In this document: one piece after another, positions 1 to 7,506 of the stretch
Position numbering within the stretch: position 1 is the stretch's first letter
How the letters are laid out: each line of letters starts with the position of its first letter
Source: CAZSSM01 sp964609385
Lineage (GTDB): Bacteria > Planctomycetota > Planctomycetia > Isosphaerales > Isosphaeraceae
Direction: 5' to 3'
Assembly (NCBI GenBank): GCA_964609385.1
Contig: CAZSSM010000111.1
Location: forward strand, 1 to 18,905
Length of the DNA stretch: 18,905 nt
Notes under the pieces: model-generated
The model's input: only the letters and a program-made list of their open reading frames with translations
The model's database searches: none
What the model was told of the DNA's origin: nothing
Position numbers and translations under genes: made by a program

Positions 1-1276
1 CGTCGCTCCAGGCCACCGCGATGCCGGCCCGCCGCAAGTCGGGGAGGATTTGTTCGTGGACCCGGTAGCACCAACGGACATCCTCGCGGACCGGGAAGAG
101 CCGGATGTGATCGACGACCGTGGCCCCCCGACCGTTCAGATCCGCATCGCAGGCGCATCGGACCACGTAGGCGGTCTCGGCCCGTCGCAGACCACCAAGC
201 AGCCGTTTCAGCTTGGGGCGTTCCTCCGGATCGAGGCGGTCGTCGGCGTCGAGCCAGAAGGCGTAGTCGCCGGTGGCGCGGGCCAACGCCGCATTACGAG
301 CCGCGGCGAAGTCGCGGACCCAAACGAAGTCGAAGAGGCGCGCACCATGCTCGGCGGCGATCTCCCGAGTCCGGTCCGACGACCCGGTGTCCAGCACGAT
401 CACCTCGTCGAAGAGGCCCGCTGCCGACTCGAGGCACGCCGGGAGGTTCTTCTGCTCATCTTTAACGATCATCGTTAAGCTGGTCTTGAGCCGAGACGCG
501 GCGATCGCCGGTGTCACGCGATCCGCGGACGGCCCTTCGAGGTGTCCGGGATCCGTCCCGAGGTCGGCCGTCATGCCCCGTGGTGCGGCGACGAAAAGGT
601 CGTGGGCAATGGCCATCGGGATCCCTGAGGTCCGAAGGCGTTCTCCCAGCGCGCCGAAGGGATCCCCGGTCGGGTCGTCGAGTTCGGGCCAGCCCCCGAC
701 CTGCTCTAAAACCAGGCGATCGATCAAGGCGATCGGCCCGGAGAGGACCTCGGCATGCGACCAGAGGCCACGGTGCCGATCGCGGTGCTCTCGGGCGTAG
801 CGATCGCGATCCTGGGGCTCGCTCCACGATCCCGTTTCGAGATGTCCCGGAGCCCCGGCGATGTCGGACACGGGGGCCGTCAGGCTCGGTTCAGCTTGGG
901 CCTCCCGCAATGCCGCAAGCATGGCCAGCCAGTCAGGCGTCAGGGCGGTTCCAGGAATCACAAAGGCCAGATGGTCCCCCCGGGCGTGCTGATGCCCGAG
1001 CCGGAAGGCCTGCGTGAGGCTCACGGGCCGCTCAGTGCTGAGCAGGGTCGTAGGCAAGACCGAAGCGTCCCGGACGCCCTGGAGATAGTCGATGGTCGTG
1101 CAACGCTCACCGATGAGAATGAGTTCGCAAGGCTGTTCGTCTCGGCGTGAAGTATGGGTTAGGAGGCTGGAGATAGTGATCCGCAGGGGGTCGCGCGGCC
1201 CATCGGCAGGAAGGATGATCGTGATCGAGCCGGCCCTTGTCGACGATGACGGCACGGTGGGTCCCTGGCGAACCAT
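1..1276 (-). CDS. Two-domain family 2 glycosyltransferase, C-terminus cut by the window edge
   Basis: The minus frame stays open from an ATG at 1276 to the left edge, about 425 residues, so the stop is not seen. A GGGGAG ribosome-binding site 8 nt before the ATG supports this start. From residue 269 there is a canonical GT-A glycosyltransferase: MIVKDEQKNLP, the nucleotide-binding DTGSSD at 296-301, and the metal-binding DADD at 343-346 after FWL. Residues about 15-130 (SITIILPADGPRDP, then a GDHLAFVIPG stretch) look like a second, degenerate GT2 fold without a clear DxD. Known family role: transfer of a sugar from a nucleotide-sugar to a glycan, lipid or protein acceptor in the cytoplasm or at the membrane. 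Acceptor and sugar cannot be told. It is the only gene at this edge, so its operon is unknown. The family call is firm; the first-domain assignment is inference. Confidence 0.88.
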   Translation of the reverse strand, partial: MVRQGPTVPSSSTRAGSITIILPADGPRDPLRITISSLLTHTSRRDEQPCELILIGERCTTIDYLQGVRDASVLPTTLLSTERPVSLTQAFRLGHQHARGDHLAFVIPGTALTPDWLAMLAALREAQAEPSLTAPVSDIAGAPGHLETGSWSEPQDRDRYAREHRDRHRGLWSHAEVLSGPIALIDRLVLEQVGGWPELDDPTGDPFGALGERLRTSGIPMAIAHDLFVAAPRGMTADLGTDPGHLEGPSADRVTPAIAASRLKTSLTMIVKDEQKNLPACLESAAGLFDEVIVLDTGSSDRTREIAAEHGARLFDFVWVRDFAAARNAALARATGDYAFWLDADDRLDPEERPKLKRLLGGLRRAETAYVVRCACDADLNGRGATVVDHIRLFPVREDVRWCYRVHEQILPDLRRAGIAVAWSD

Positions 1277-1729
1277 CAGGACAACTCCCCGGAGCGATCC
1301 GGCTTGGGGAATCGGAGCGATGTTTCGATCAGGGTAAACGGCTTCAGATCGGGAAGCTATGGATTGGGGGCCGGATGTGTGGAATTGGATTTTACTGGGA
1401 ATCAGTGAACACGTTGAAGTTGGCGGGGAAGCTGATGGGCATCGGCTCTCGCTCGTCCCATCGCCTCATCTAACGGGATGCCTCGGGGACCCAGCATTCG
1501 TCGCTTGAGTCATTATTCAGTGTCCGTCGCTTAAGCTATCGAGCGACTCGGTTCTTCCACTTATTTGCGGCGAACGGCCCGACATCCGGAGGGTCGGTCG
1601 ACCCTACGTCATTGGGTCGGTCAGAACAGAGCTGTCGAGCGCCTCTACCACGTCCGACGCCGATCGCCCGGGGACAAGACCGAAGTATCGGTCCTCGGAG
1701 CGATCTCAACCGATCTCCCCTTTCGTTTA
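1277..1729. other. Intergenic region between divergent glycosyltransferase and toxin-antitoxin genes
   Basis: No convincing gene is seen; the short open frames have low-complexity, shadow-like translations. The region must hold the glycosyltransferase promoter on the minus strand, but no clear -10/-35 pair stands out. Two local patterns are visible: a short direct repeat of CGTCGCTT(G/A)AG near 1499-1509 and 1526-1536, and a small inverted repeat AGGGTCG/CGACCCT at 1590-1605 with a 2-nt centre. Their function is unknown. Confidence 0.5.
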
Positions 1730-1758
1730 TTGCGATTACACGCTGCTCGTGCTATGAT
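1730..1758 (+). promoter_or_regulatory. Sigma-70-like promoter of the HTH/PIN toxin-antitoxin operon
   Basis: TTGCGA at 1730-1735 and TATGAT at 1753-1758 are separated by 17 nt, close to the bacterial housekeeping consensus. Initiation would fall near 1765, leaving a leader of about 25 nt before the antitoxin ATG at 1791. The surroundings are locally AT-rich. Antitoxins of this kind usually repress their own promoter, so operator sites would be expected here; no clear palindrome is visible. Confidence 0.6.
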
Positions 1759-1790
1759 AGGGGGAGATCTGAGTTGGAGAAACAACAACG

Positions 1791-2252
1791 ATGACCCGAC
1801 TCGCAAACGGGAACGAGATGGTGACGCCGAGTGCGGGCGATACGGCGCTTGTGAAGGAATCGAGCGGGCGGCTGGCGGCCCACCTCGAACGAGGGGGAGA
1901 GTTCCGTCTCGAAGTCCGCGCCGACTCGGGGACCGAGGAGCTGGTCCTGCCGCCTTCGGTCCTGCGAATCCTCGTGCGAATCCTCGACGAAATCGGCTCG
2001 GGGAACGCAGTCACCCTGACTCCGGTCACCGCAGAGCTGACGACCCAACAGGCGGCCGACCTCCTGAACGTCTCCCGCCCCCATCTGGTGAAGCTGCTCG
2101 ACGAGGGAGCCATCCCGAGTTGGAAAGTCGGGACGCACCGCCGAGTGCGGCTCGAAGATGTGCTCGCGCACAAGCAGGAGCACCTCGACCGACGTCACAC
2201 GGCGTTGGACGAGCTCCAAGCGTTGAGCCAAGAGTTGGATATGGGCTACTGA
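1791..2252 (+). CDS. Excisionase-type HTH antitoxin of a PIN toxin-antitoxin pair
   Basis: The gene encodes 153 residues. Residues 83-128 (starting LTTQQAADLLNVSRPHLVKL) form a typical excisionase/MerR-like winged helix: a helix-turn-helix followed by a wing (WKVGTHRRVRLEDV). The N-terminal 80 residues have no recognised domain and include a possible strand pair (FRLEVRADSGTEELVLP). The C-terminal about 25 residues are helical and charged, a plausible toxin-neutralising segment. The start is the ATG after a GGAG, 11 nt upstream, and fits the promoter at 1730-1758. The next gene, the PIN toxin, starts 3 nt after this stop, so the two are one operon. Known for similar pairs: the antitoxin binds the PIN protein and represses the operon. 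Binding of this PIN protein is inferred from the layout. Confidence 0.85.
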   Translation: MTRLANGNEMVTPSAGDTALVKESSGRLAAHLERGGEFRLEVRADSGTEELVLPPSVLRILVRILDEIGSGNAVTLTPVTAELTTQQAADLLNVSRPHLVKLLDEGAIPSWKVGTHRRVRLEDVLAHKQEHLDRRHTALDELQALSQELDMGY

Positions 2253-2255
2253 TCC

Positions 2256-2822
2256 GTGACGCCGATCGTCCTCTACGACGCCTGCGTCCTCTATCCGGCC
2301 CCGCTGCGCGACCTACTCATGCGGCTCGCCCTTGCAGATCTGTTCCGGGCCCGTTGGACCGACGAGATCCACGATGAGTGGATACGGAACGTCCGGGCGA
2401 ATCGGCCGGATATCTCACCGGGGAGCCTTGCCCGGTGTCGGGAACTCATGGATCGGCACGTCCCCGATTGCCTCGTGGCCGGCTATGAGGCGCTCATCCC
2501 GACCCTGACGCTCCCCGACCCCGATGATCGCCATGTCCTGGCGGCGGCGATCCACGGCGGGGCGCAGCTCATCGTCACGTTCAACCTGAGAGACTTCCCG
2601 CCACCGGCCCTCGAACGATACGGGATCCAGGCGATTCACCCCGATGAGTTCGTCGTCGGCCTCTTGGACGAGCAGCCCGCCTCGGTGCTCGAGGCGATGC
2701 GGCTCCAGCGGGCGGGCCTGAAGAATCCCCCGAAGTCCGTGGTCGAGTATCTGGCCACGCTCACGCAATGCGGGATCGCCGCGACGGCAACTCGGGTCGC
2801 ACGGGACGAGGGCGAGATCTGA
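2256..2822 (+). CDS. PIN-domain ribonuclease toxin
   Basis: The gene encodes 188 residues and starts with GTG, 3 nt after the antitoxin stop, as expected for translational coupling. The PIN acidic set is visible: D8 in VLYDACVLYP, E41 in the helix after RWTDEIHDEW, D91 in LPDPDDRHVLAAA and D113 in TFNLRDFP. These residues normally bind Mg2+ or Mn2+ for RNA cleavage. The PDPDDRHVLAAA and IVTFNLRDF signatures are typical of the larger PIN_3-like toxins of about 180-190 residues. The C-terminal 50 residues (LEAMRLQRAGLKNPPKS onward) form a helical tail common in this subgroup. It is expected to be inhibited by the HTH protein encoded just upstream and to stabilise the replicon by post-segregational killing; that role is inference from family and context. 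All key residues are intact, so it is probably active. Confidence 0.88.
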   Translation: MTPIVLYDACVLYPAPLRDLLMRLALADLFRARWTDEIHDEWIRNVRANRPDISPGSLARCRELMDRHVPDCLVAGYEALIPTLTLPDPDDRHVLAAAIHGGAQLIVTFNLRDFPPPALERYGIQAIHPDEFVVGLLDEQPASVLEAMRLQRAGLKNPPKSVVEYLATLTQCGIAATATRVARDEGEI

Positions 2823-3426
2823 TCTGAAAGGCTGCTCCTTTGAAAGAGTGGTTCATGATCCCAAGCTGGTGGACGGCGATCTCGGGTCGCGACCAGATTG
2901 CTGCAAAAATATCCTTTAAGAAGATCGGACATCTCGCAGGAGACTCGGAGGCAGGATGTCCCACCCTCTCCGGGACTTGCGGCCGAAGGAGGCGGCCACG
3001 AAAAGGTCATCCGACGAGTGTTTTCGCACATATGCACTGCGGAAGTCAGTGCCTTCCGTGGTCGGATATCGGCCAAATTGCGGCACGAAATCGGTCTTCG
3101 GTCTGTCGTGCCGGGCTTACGGGATCTTTTCGCAGCAATCCGGTCGCGATCCGGCCCACGGCCGCTTCCCCGGCGGGTCCGCCGAGATCCAGACTGCTGC
3201 TGCTGTAGCCCAAATGGCCCCTGGTGACACGACTCTTGGGTCTACCCCATGTTGTAGGAGACACCCTCTCGCCAGTCGAAACCGTGCTGGGCCGGTAGGA
3301 ATTTATCGTGACGAAGTCCGTTCGGCAGGTGTCGTGGCGATCCCTGCGCGTGCTGTTCTCCCGCTGTTAGCATCCTGTTTGGTCAATCCTCCACCGAGGT
3401 ACTTTTCGTACGTAGAAGGTCGAGGA
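2823..3426. other. Intergenic region between the PIN toxin and the partition operon
   Basis: The toxin gene (plus) and partition operon (minus) converge here. A long plus-strand open frame crosses the region, but its translation is unlike a protein and runs into the RHH gene antisense, so it is not called. Visible structures are weak: AAAGG/CCTTT with a 5-nt loop just after the toxin stop, an inverted repeat GGACATC/GATGTCC near 2928-2961, and CGGCACGA (3081-3088)/TCGTGCCG (3106-3113) with a 17-nt loop. None has a clear T-tract, so no terminator is assigned. Confidence 0.45.
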
Positions 3427-3852
3427 TTAGGAGTCGCGTTCGACCCGCCAGCGCGGCAGGGCCTGATCGAGCACGTCGGCGGCCGCCTCGCTCAACGAAC
3501 ACCCTTTCTGGTAGGCCAGCATCCGGAGCCGGAAGTGGATATGCTCCGGCAGGTAGAGTTTGCGGCCCTCGACCGTCTCGGTCTCGGCTTTTTTCGCGAT
3601 CGCGTTGCGGGCGCGACGCTTCCGCACGGGACGATCGGTCGTGGAGGCATCGGCCTCGTGAGAGGTTTCGACGTCAGCCCCCCCCTGCCCCGAAATCACC
3701 GGTTCTGGAACCGGATCGGAACCGGACGACTCCGACTCCCGATCGGGATCGGCCACTTCAGGCGGCTTCGATTTCGGTTTCGTCGTCGGTCGAAACAATC
3801 CGCTCGCACCCGGACCCAGGCCGCTGGTCCGCTTGTTGGCCGTCGCGCTCAT
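3427..3852 (-). CDS. Ribbon-helix-helix partition protein (ParG/omega-like, centromere binder)
   Basis: The gene encodes 141 residues. Residues about 1-95 are disordered and charged, with a basic patch VRKRRARNAIAKK at 76-88. Residues 97-133 fit a ribbon-helix-helix fold: strand GRKLYLP, helix EHIHFRLRMLAYQKG, turn, helix SLSEAAADVLDQAL. This layout, a flexible N-terminus plus C-terminal RHH, is that of small partition partners such as ParG, whose N-terminal arm stimulates the ParA-type ATPase. The ATG at 3852 has a GGGGAG site about 10 nt upstream and lies inside parA, a 95-nt overlap in another frame. As partner of the ParA ATPase it would bind the centromere; the octamer array at 4625-5485 is the obvious candidate. 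Sequence similarity is too weak for a gene symbol. The RHH call is fairly strong and the partition role is inferred from context. Confidence 0.75.
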   Translation of the reverse strand: MSATANKRTSGLGPGASGLFRPTTKPKSKPPEVADPDRESESSGSDPVPEPVISGQGGADVETSHEADASTTDRPVRKRRARNAIAKKAETETVEGRKLYLPEHIHFRLRMLAYQKGCSLSEAAADVLDQALPRWRVERDS

Positions 3853-4609
3853 CGCCGATCAGCTCCCCTATGAACCGATGGAAGGCCCGTGATCCGGCGC
3901 TCCGCGGCGCGTACTCGGTCACGGGCTGGAACCGCGAATGGGCCTCTTCGATCTTCACCGAACGCGGGATCGTCGCCTCGAAAACGAGCGAACCATACCG
4001 CGAACGCAGTTCGCCCTCGACGTCGCGATGCACATTGGTCCGCTCCATCGGGCTCAGCAGCAGGCCGAGGATCCGCAACGACTGGTTATCGAGGTAGCGT
4101 TGAACCTCCTCGACAACCGCTTGGAGTTGAGCCAGGCCGACTAAGGAGAACAAACCCGGCGCCACCATCGCGATGATCTCGTCGATGGCGTTAAGCACGT
4201 TCACGTTGAGCACCGACCGGGCCGGGCCCGTATCGACGATCATCCAGTCGTAGGTCGGAACTGGGCCCATCGCCTCCAGCGCTAAGCGGAGCCTCCGTTC
4301 CCGACCCAGTTCGTTAGCCAGCCGGACGTTTGCCTCGGCCAAGCCCGGTTCGGCCGGTAACAGGTCCACCCCGCTCCAGCGCGTCGTGACGATGGCCTCA
4401 TCGGCCGGCTCGGTCCCGTCCAGGACCTCGAGCAGCGTCGGGGTCTCCGCCGGCTCACCACCCAGCAGGACGAACGATGCGTTGGCCTGTGGGTCGGCAT
4501 CGATGACCAACACGCGACGCCCCTGCTCGGCCAGGACGGCCGCCGCGTTCAGCGCCGTGGTCGTCTTCGACGTGCCGCCCTTCTCCGACATGAATGCGAT
4601 CCGTCGCAT
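3758..4609 (-). CDS. parA: ParA-family partition ATPase
   Basis: The gene encodes 283 residues from the ATG at 4609, chosen because a GGAGGG ribosome-binding site lies about 9 nt upstream and the protein then begins MRRIAFMSEKGGTSKTTT. An upstream in-frame ATG at 4732 would add a poor extension that lies in the octamer repeat. Motifs: deviant Walker A KGGTSKTTT at residues 10-18, A' VIDADPQAN at 36-43, Walker B MIVDTGPA at 123-130. This is the MinD/ParA fold without an N-terminal HTH, hence a small (type Ib-like) ParA, which usually pairs with an RHH or other small partner rather than a classical ParB. That matches the next gene, which starts 95 nt before this stop. Role: ATP-dependent segregation of the plasmid, or of a chromosomal region, over the nucleoid. 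The promoter presumably lies in the octamer array just upstream, so the RHH protein may also autoregulate the operon. Confidence 0.92.
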   Translation of the reverse strand: MRRIAFMSEKGGTSKTTTALNAAAVLAEQGRRVLVIDADPQANASFVLLGGEPAETPTLLEVLDGTEPADEAIVTTRWSGVDLLPAEPGLAEANVRLANELGRERRLRLALEAMGPVPTYDWMIVDTGPARSVLNVNVLNAIDEIIAMVAPGLFSLVGLAQLQAVVEEVQRYLDNQSLRILGLLLSPMERTNVHRDVEGELRSRYGSLVFEATIPRSVKIEEAHSRFQPVTEYAPRSAGSRAFHRFIGELIGDERDGQQADQRPGSGCERIVSTDDETEIEAA

Positions 4610-4624
4610 GATTCGGGCCCTCCA

Positions 4625-5485
4625 CCGAGGGGAGATCGGACCGGGAACCCCCGAATCTTGAGGCCCAAGGTTGCCGATCCCCTCGGCGATCCGGGGGCGT
4701 GTCCCTTCGGTTTCGGATACCCTCCGGGCCAATCACCTCTAGGTTCATCGCTCTGGAGCCCTTCGGTTTGGAAGGCTTGAAAAACCATGAGACCTGGCGA
4801 CTTTGGGGATGCGGCACCGAGGTTTCGCGATTCCGAAGGTTTGGAGGATCGCGAGGCTATACGACTTGGGAACTATGGTGTCCCAGCGCTGGATCGCTTC
4901 GGGACCGTGGCATTGTAATGCCGAAGTGCTTCGGAGTTTGAGGACTAGCATACCGCAGTGTCGTTAGGCTTGGAGGGCCAGAGATCGACGCGACCCTGGA
5001 ATTGTGACGCCGAAATGCTGAAGAGCTTCGGCATCGAAGGGCTGTGAGATTATTCCGCTCTAGGGACATTTCCCTATGGTGTCTGATCGCCCTAAGGGCT
5101 TTTTGCTGAGTGACTCCATAGCGCTTCGGTATTTCAGAACTTTGATTTTATAGATTTATGGTATTTGAGAACTAAAGCACTCAAGCCCTTGAGGTCTATT
5201 ATGCTGTGGTGTTGTTAGGTTTAATGCACTGTGGATCCGTAGTGGTAGGGGTCTCTCGCCTTAGGAAACTCAAGCACTCTGGGGGTGAAAAACTTCAGGC
5301 CTACCTCGCTGAAGGTTTTCGGAATCATAAGCCTAATAGGACCGCAGAACTCGAGTGATCGAAGGACTGAAGTGCTTCAGGACGCAAGTCATTTTGGGTC
5401 TGCGGGGATCAAGGGGGCGAGAGCGAACGGGCTTCAGCACTCCGGGGACGTGGGTCTCGAGAACGAAGTCGCTTCAATAGGACAT
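4625..5485. repeat. About 860-bp array of degenerate 8-bp repeats, candidate centromere/operator
   Basis: This non-coding stretch begins next to the parA ribosome-binding site. Cut into octamers, it shows one pattern, roughly YTNNRRNR (for example CTTCGGGA, TTTGAGGA, CTTGGAGG). In the 22 octamers at 4801-4976, positions 1-2 are pyrimidine in 43 of 44 cases and positions 5-6 purine in 40 of 44. The register then slips by 1 nt: in the 18 octamers at 4977-5120, positions 2-3 are pyrimidine in 33 of 36. It slips again: in the 13 octamers at 5121-5224, positions 4-5 are pyrimidine in 26 of 26 and position 5 is T every time. At 5257-5336 it is 19 of 20 at positions 5-6. Signal fades after about 5485. 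Eight is not a multiple of three, so coding does not explain it. RHH partition proteins are known to bind such short phased arrays, so a centromere is the best reading. Confidence 0.85.
5121..5232. other. AT-rich core of the octamer array, possible unwinding element
   Basis: Within the array the composition drops sharply: 5131-5180 has 13 G/C in 50 bases, against a GC-rich background. The octamer phase is at its most perfect here, with T at position 5 in 13 consecutive units. Such an AT-rich stretch between a partition gene and an initiator-like gene could be the DNA unwinding element of the plasmid origin. No exact DnaA box was found, so this stays a guess. Confidence 0.35.
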
Positions 5486-5910
5486 GAGGACGTCAACCGA
5501 AGACCGGCAACGATCGTTCTTCGGCCTTCGGATCGGCCGACTCGGGAAGGCAAACAAGGCAACAAAAACAGGGCCTTTCGCTCCCATCAACCGGATCAGT
5601 ACGGTCTGGAGATCCAGGCCAACCATGGGGGATGCCATAAAGTCTTCCAATGGAGCCCCGGAAGCGGGTTCCTGATCGGCCCCAGAACCCGGACGCTCGG
5701 GGCAGACAGAGCAGGGGATCCGGGTTGATGGGGGGAGCTTGCCGAATCCCAAAACTTGGCAACGCAGGCTCGAGCCGTTCGAAAAGCGGGCTCAGGTCGA
5801 ACTGGTTGGGTTGGCCCTGACGTACGATGCGGCTACTCAGCTGGGCGTAGAGTTGTTCACGAACATGTTGACGAGAAGCCAAGCTCGGTTGGATTCGCGG
5901 GTCCCTCGTC
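5486..5910. other. Region between the octamer array and the initiator-like gene
   Basis: The octamer phase is no longer clear here. A minus-strand open frame at 5493-5882 (129 codons, starting 28 nt beyond the stop of the initiator-like gene) has a protein-like first third (QHVREQLYAQLSSRIVRQGQ), then turns into a low-quality Gly/Pro/Arg-rich translation. It may be a small hypothetical gene, a degraded remnant, or chance. No repeat, terminator or RNA gene is recognised. Confidence 0.3.
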
Positions 5911-7506
5911 TCAACTCGCCCCCATCGCTAGGCCGAGGCGCGACGCCAGGCCGAGCAACGCAACGGAGAGCTTCGAGGGGCCCATTGTGATCGCCTGGGC
6001 GCGGTCGTCCCCATCGCTTGCCGCGATCGCTCGATCGAAGCGAGCGCGGTCCCAGCCGGGGGGCAGGCCGCCGCCGATCAGGATCCCCGCACGTCCAGGG
6101 GGTTGCGGTTGCCGGTCATCACCGGAGGACGATCGGCCTTCGGTGAGCAGTCGAAACACCGTGGACCAGAGCAGGGGCCCCCCCGTCGCGTCCTCCAAGG
6201 TTCGGCGGATCGAGAGGACCGCCCGGACATCCGACCCGATCTCGACCGGCGGGGTTGGGCAAATCGTCGTCTTGATCGACGGGGACCCTTCCTGTGGGCC
6301 CTGTGGGCATCGCCGAAGCGCTTCGCGACCGAGGTCCTCTTCGGCCTGGGTAATATGCGTCCAGAGGGCCCCTTCGACGACCCGACGGAAAAACCCGCAA
6401 GCATTGGAATCGGCGCGGCCCAGGGCCCGTTTGGCGGCCGCGAAGAACTGCAGGCGATCCGCCTCACAGCCCTGAACAAAGCCTCGAGATTGGGCCTGCC
6501 GGAACAGGGTCTCGAGCCGTCCGGGATCGCGAAGGTCCTGAGGGACCATCCGGTCCCAGGCCGGAGGTGATTGGTTGGGAGGGGGAGGGGTCATCTCCCA
6601 GTTGGTTGGTTGTTTCGAATCCTCCCTCCGGGAGGGTTGGTTGTTTTTTGGGGGTCCATTTTCGATCCGATTCCGGGCCAGGGGGGGTCCATTCTCGACT
6701 CGATCCGTGGCGACCGGGCCGACTGGATTGACAGGACTGAAGGTAGGCGCGCCCCCACAGACCAGGTCGACGTCGAACCATTGGACGAAGCGGTTGAGCA
6801 CCCCTTGGGCGGTCTCGCGGGCGATCAACCAGCCGATCCGGATGAGCTCGGCCCGGTACTTCCGGACGCTGGCCAGGGAGACCCCGAAGATCTCGACGAC
6901 CCATCGGGCCTTCACGGCGCCCCGGCCGCGAACCCCGCCCGGGCGTTTGAAGAGGCATCGGAAGGCGTGGCCCAAGACGACCGCGATCCGGGCCATCTCT
7001 GCGGAGCGGGCTAGGAGTCGGAGGATCGGCCTCGGAATCGGAACGATCCGGCCCGGCATCGGGAACGACTCCAGCAGATCGCCGATCTGGCGGGCGACCT
7101 CCCCTTCGAGGACGAGGTCCGAGGTCTCCTCAGCGAAGCTGATGGTCGCCCCGAACTGCCGGAGCAGGCCGAGGCGGGTCAGCCTCCGCAGGCCGGCCCG
7201 GACCGGCCCGACGGCGAACCCGAAGCGTCGGCAAAGCTCTTCGGGCCGAAACCGGATCGGCTCGGTTGGTTCGGCCCGCCCGAACCTCGGGTCGGGTCGG
7301 GTCTCGCGGAGTTCGGCGAGTGCCAGCAGGAGGCGGACGTCGAACGGTCGCAGCAGGCCCCGCCGGTAGAGGGCCCACGCGGTCATCGCTTGAAAGATCG
7401 TGATCGTGGCGTAGCCGCCGCGCGGCTTGGCCCGGAATTCCCCCCACCCTTGGCGGTTGGTACGCCGGTCACGCCGGTCCGGTTTCGGTTTGGTCGTCCC
7501 CGTCAT
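5911..7506 (-). CDS. Putative plasmid replication initiator with two winged-helix-like regions
   Basis: From the ATG at 7506 the protein has 531 residues. Upstream ATGs at 7605, 7671 and 7749 are in frame, but the 7507-7702 stretch reads better in another frame, so the shorter start is preferred. Residues about 46-118 (LLRPFDVRLLLALAEL ... RRFGFAVGPVRAGLRRLTRLGLL) and about 166-250 (GAVKARWVVEIFGVSLASVRKYRAELIRIGWL, then FVQWFDVDL) each look like a winged helix. This two-domain layout recalls plasmid Rep proteins, but no family signature is recognised. The middle (about 255-320) is proline- and asparagine-rich, a likely linker containing a repeated VENGPP/IENGPP motif. The C-terminus (about 325-390) is helical, with LETLFRQAQSRGFV and FFAAAKRALGRAD. 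Its place beside the partition operon and an AT-rich array is the main reason for the initiator call, which is inference. A transcriptional regulator is the alternative. Confidence 0.5.
   Translation of the reverse strand: MTGTTKPKPDRRDRRTNRQGWGEFRAKPRGGYATITIFQAMTAWALYRRGLLRPFDVRLLLALAELRETRPDPRFGRAEPTEPIRFRPEELCRRFGFAVGPVRAGLRRLTRLGLLRQFGATISFAEETSDLVLEGEVARQIGDLLESFPMPGRIVPIPRPILRLLARSAEMARIAVVLGHAFRCLFKRPGGVRGRGAVKARWVVEIFGVSLASVRKYRAELIRIGWLIARETAQGVLNRFVQWFDVDLVCGGAPTFSPVNPVGPVATDRVENGPPLARNRIENGPPKNNQPSRREDSKQPTNWEMTPPPPNQSPPAWDRMVPQDLRDPGRLETLFRQAQSRGFVQGCEADRLQFFAAAKRALGRADSNACGFFRRVVEGALWTHITQAEEDLGREALRRCPQGPQEGSPSIKTTICPTPPVEIGSDVRAVLSIRRTLEDATGGPLLWSTVFRLLTEGRSSSGDDRQPQPPGRAGILIGGGLPPGWDRARFDRAIAASDGDDRAQAITMGPSKLSVALLGLASRLGLAMGAS

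Noticed and set aside
3081..3113. CGGCACGA/TCGTGCCG inverted repeat as a terminator
   Set aside because: A 17-nt loop and no T-tract; too weak to call.
2956..3873. A 305-codon plus-strand open frame across the toxin/partition gap
   Set aside because: Translation is unlike a protein, has no motif, and its second half is the antisense of the RHH gene.
4610..4732. Longer ParA start at 4732
   Set aside because: The added 41 residues lie in the octamer array and lack homology to ParA; a good ribosome-binding site precedes the ATG at 4609.
4625..5485. Octamer array as a CRISPR or coding repeat
   Set aside because: The units are 8 bp, degenerate and without spacers, and 8 is not a multiple of 3; no cas genes are near.
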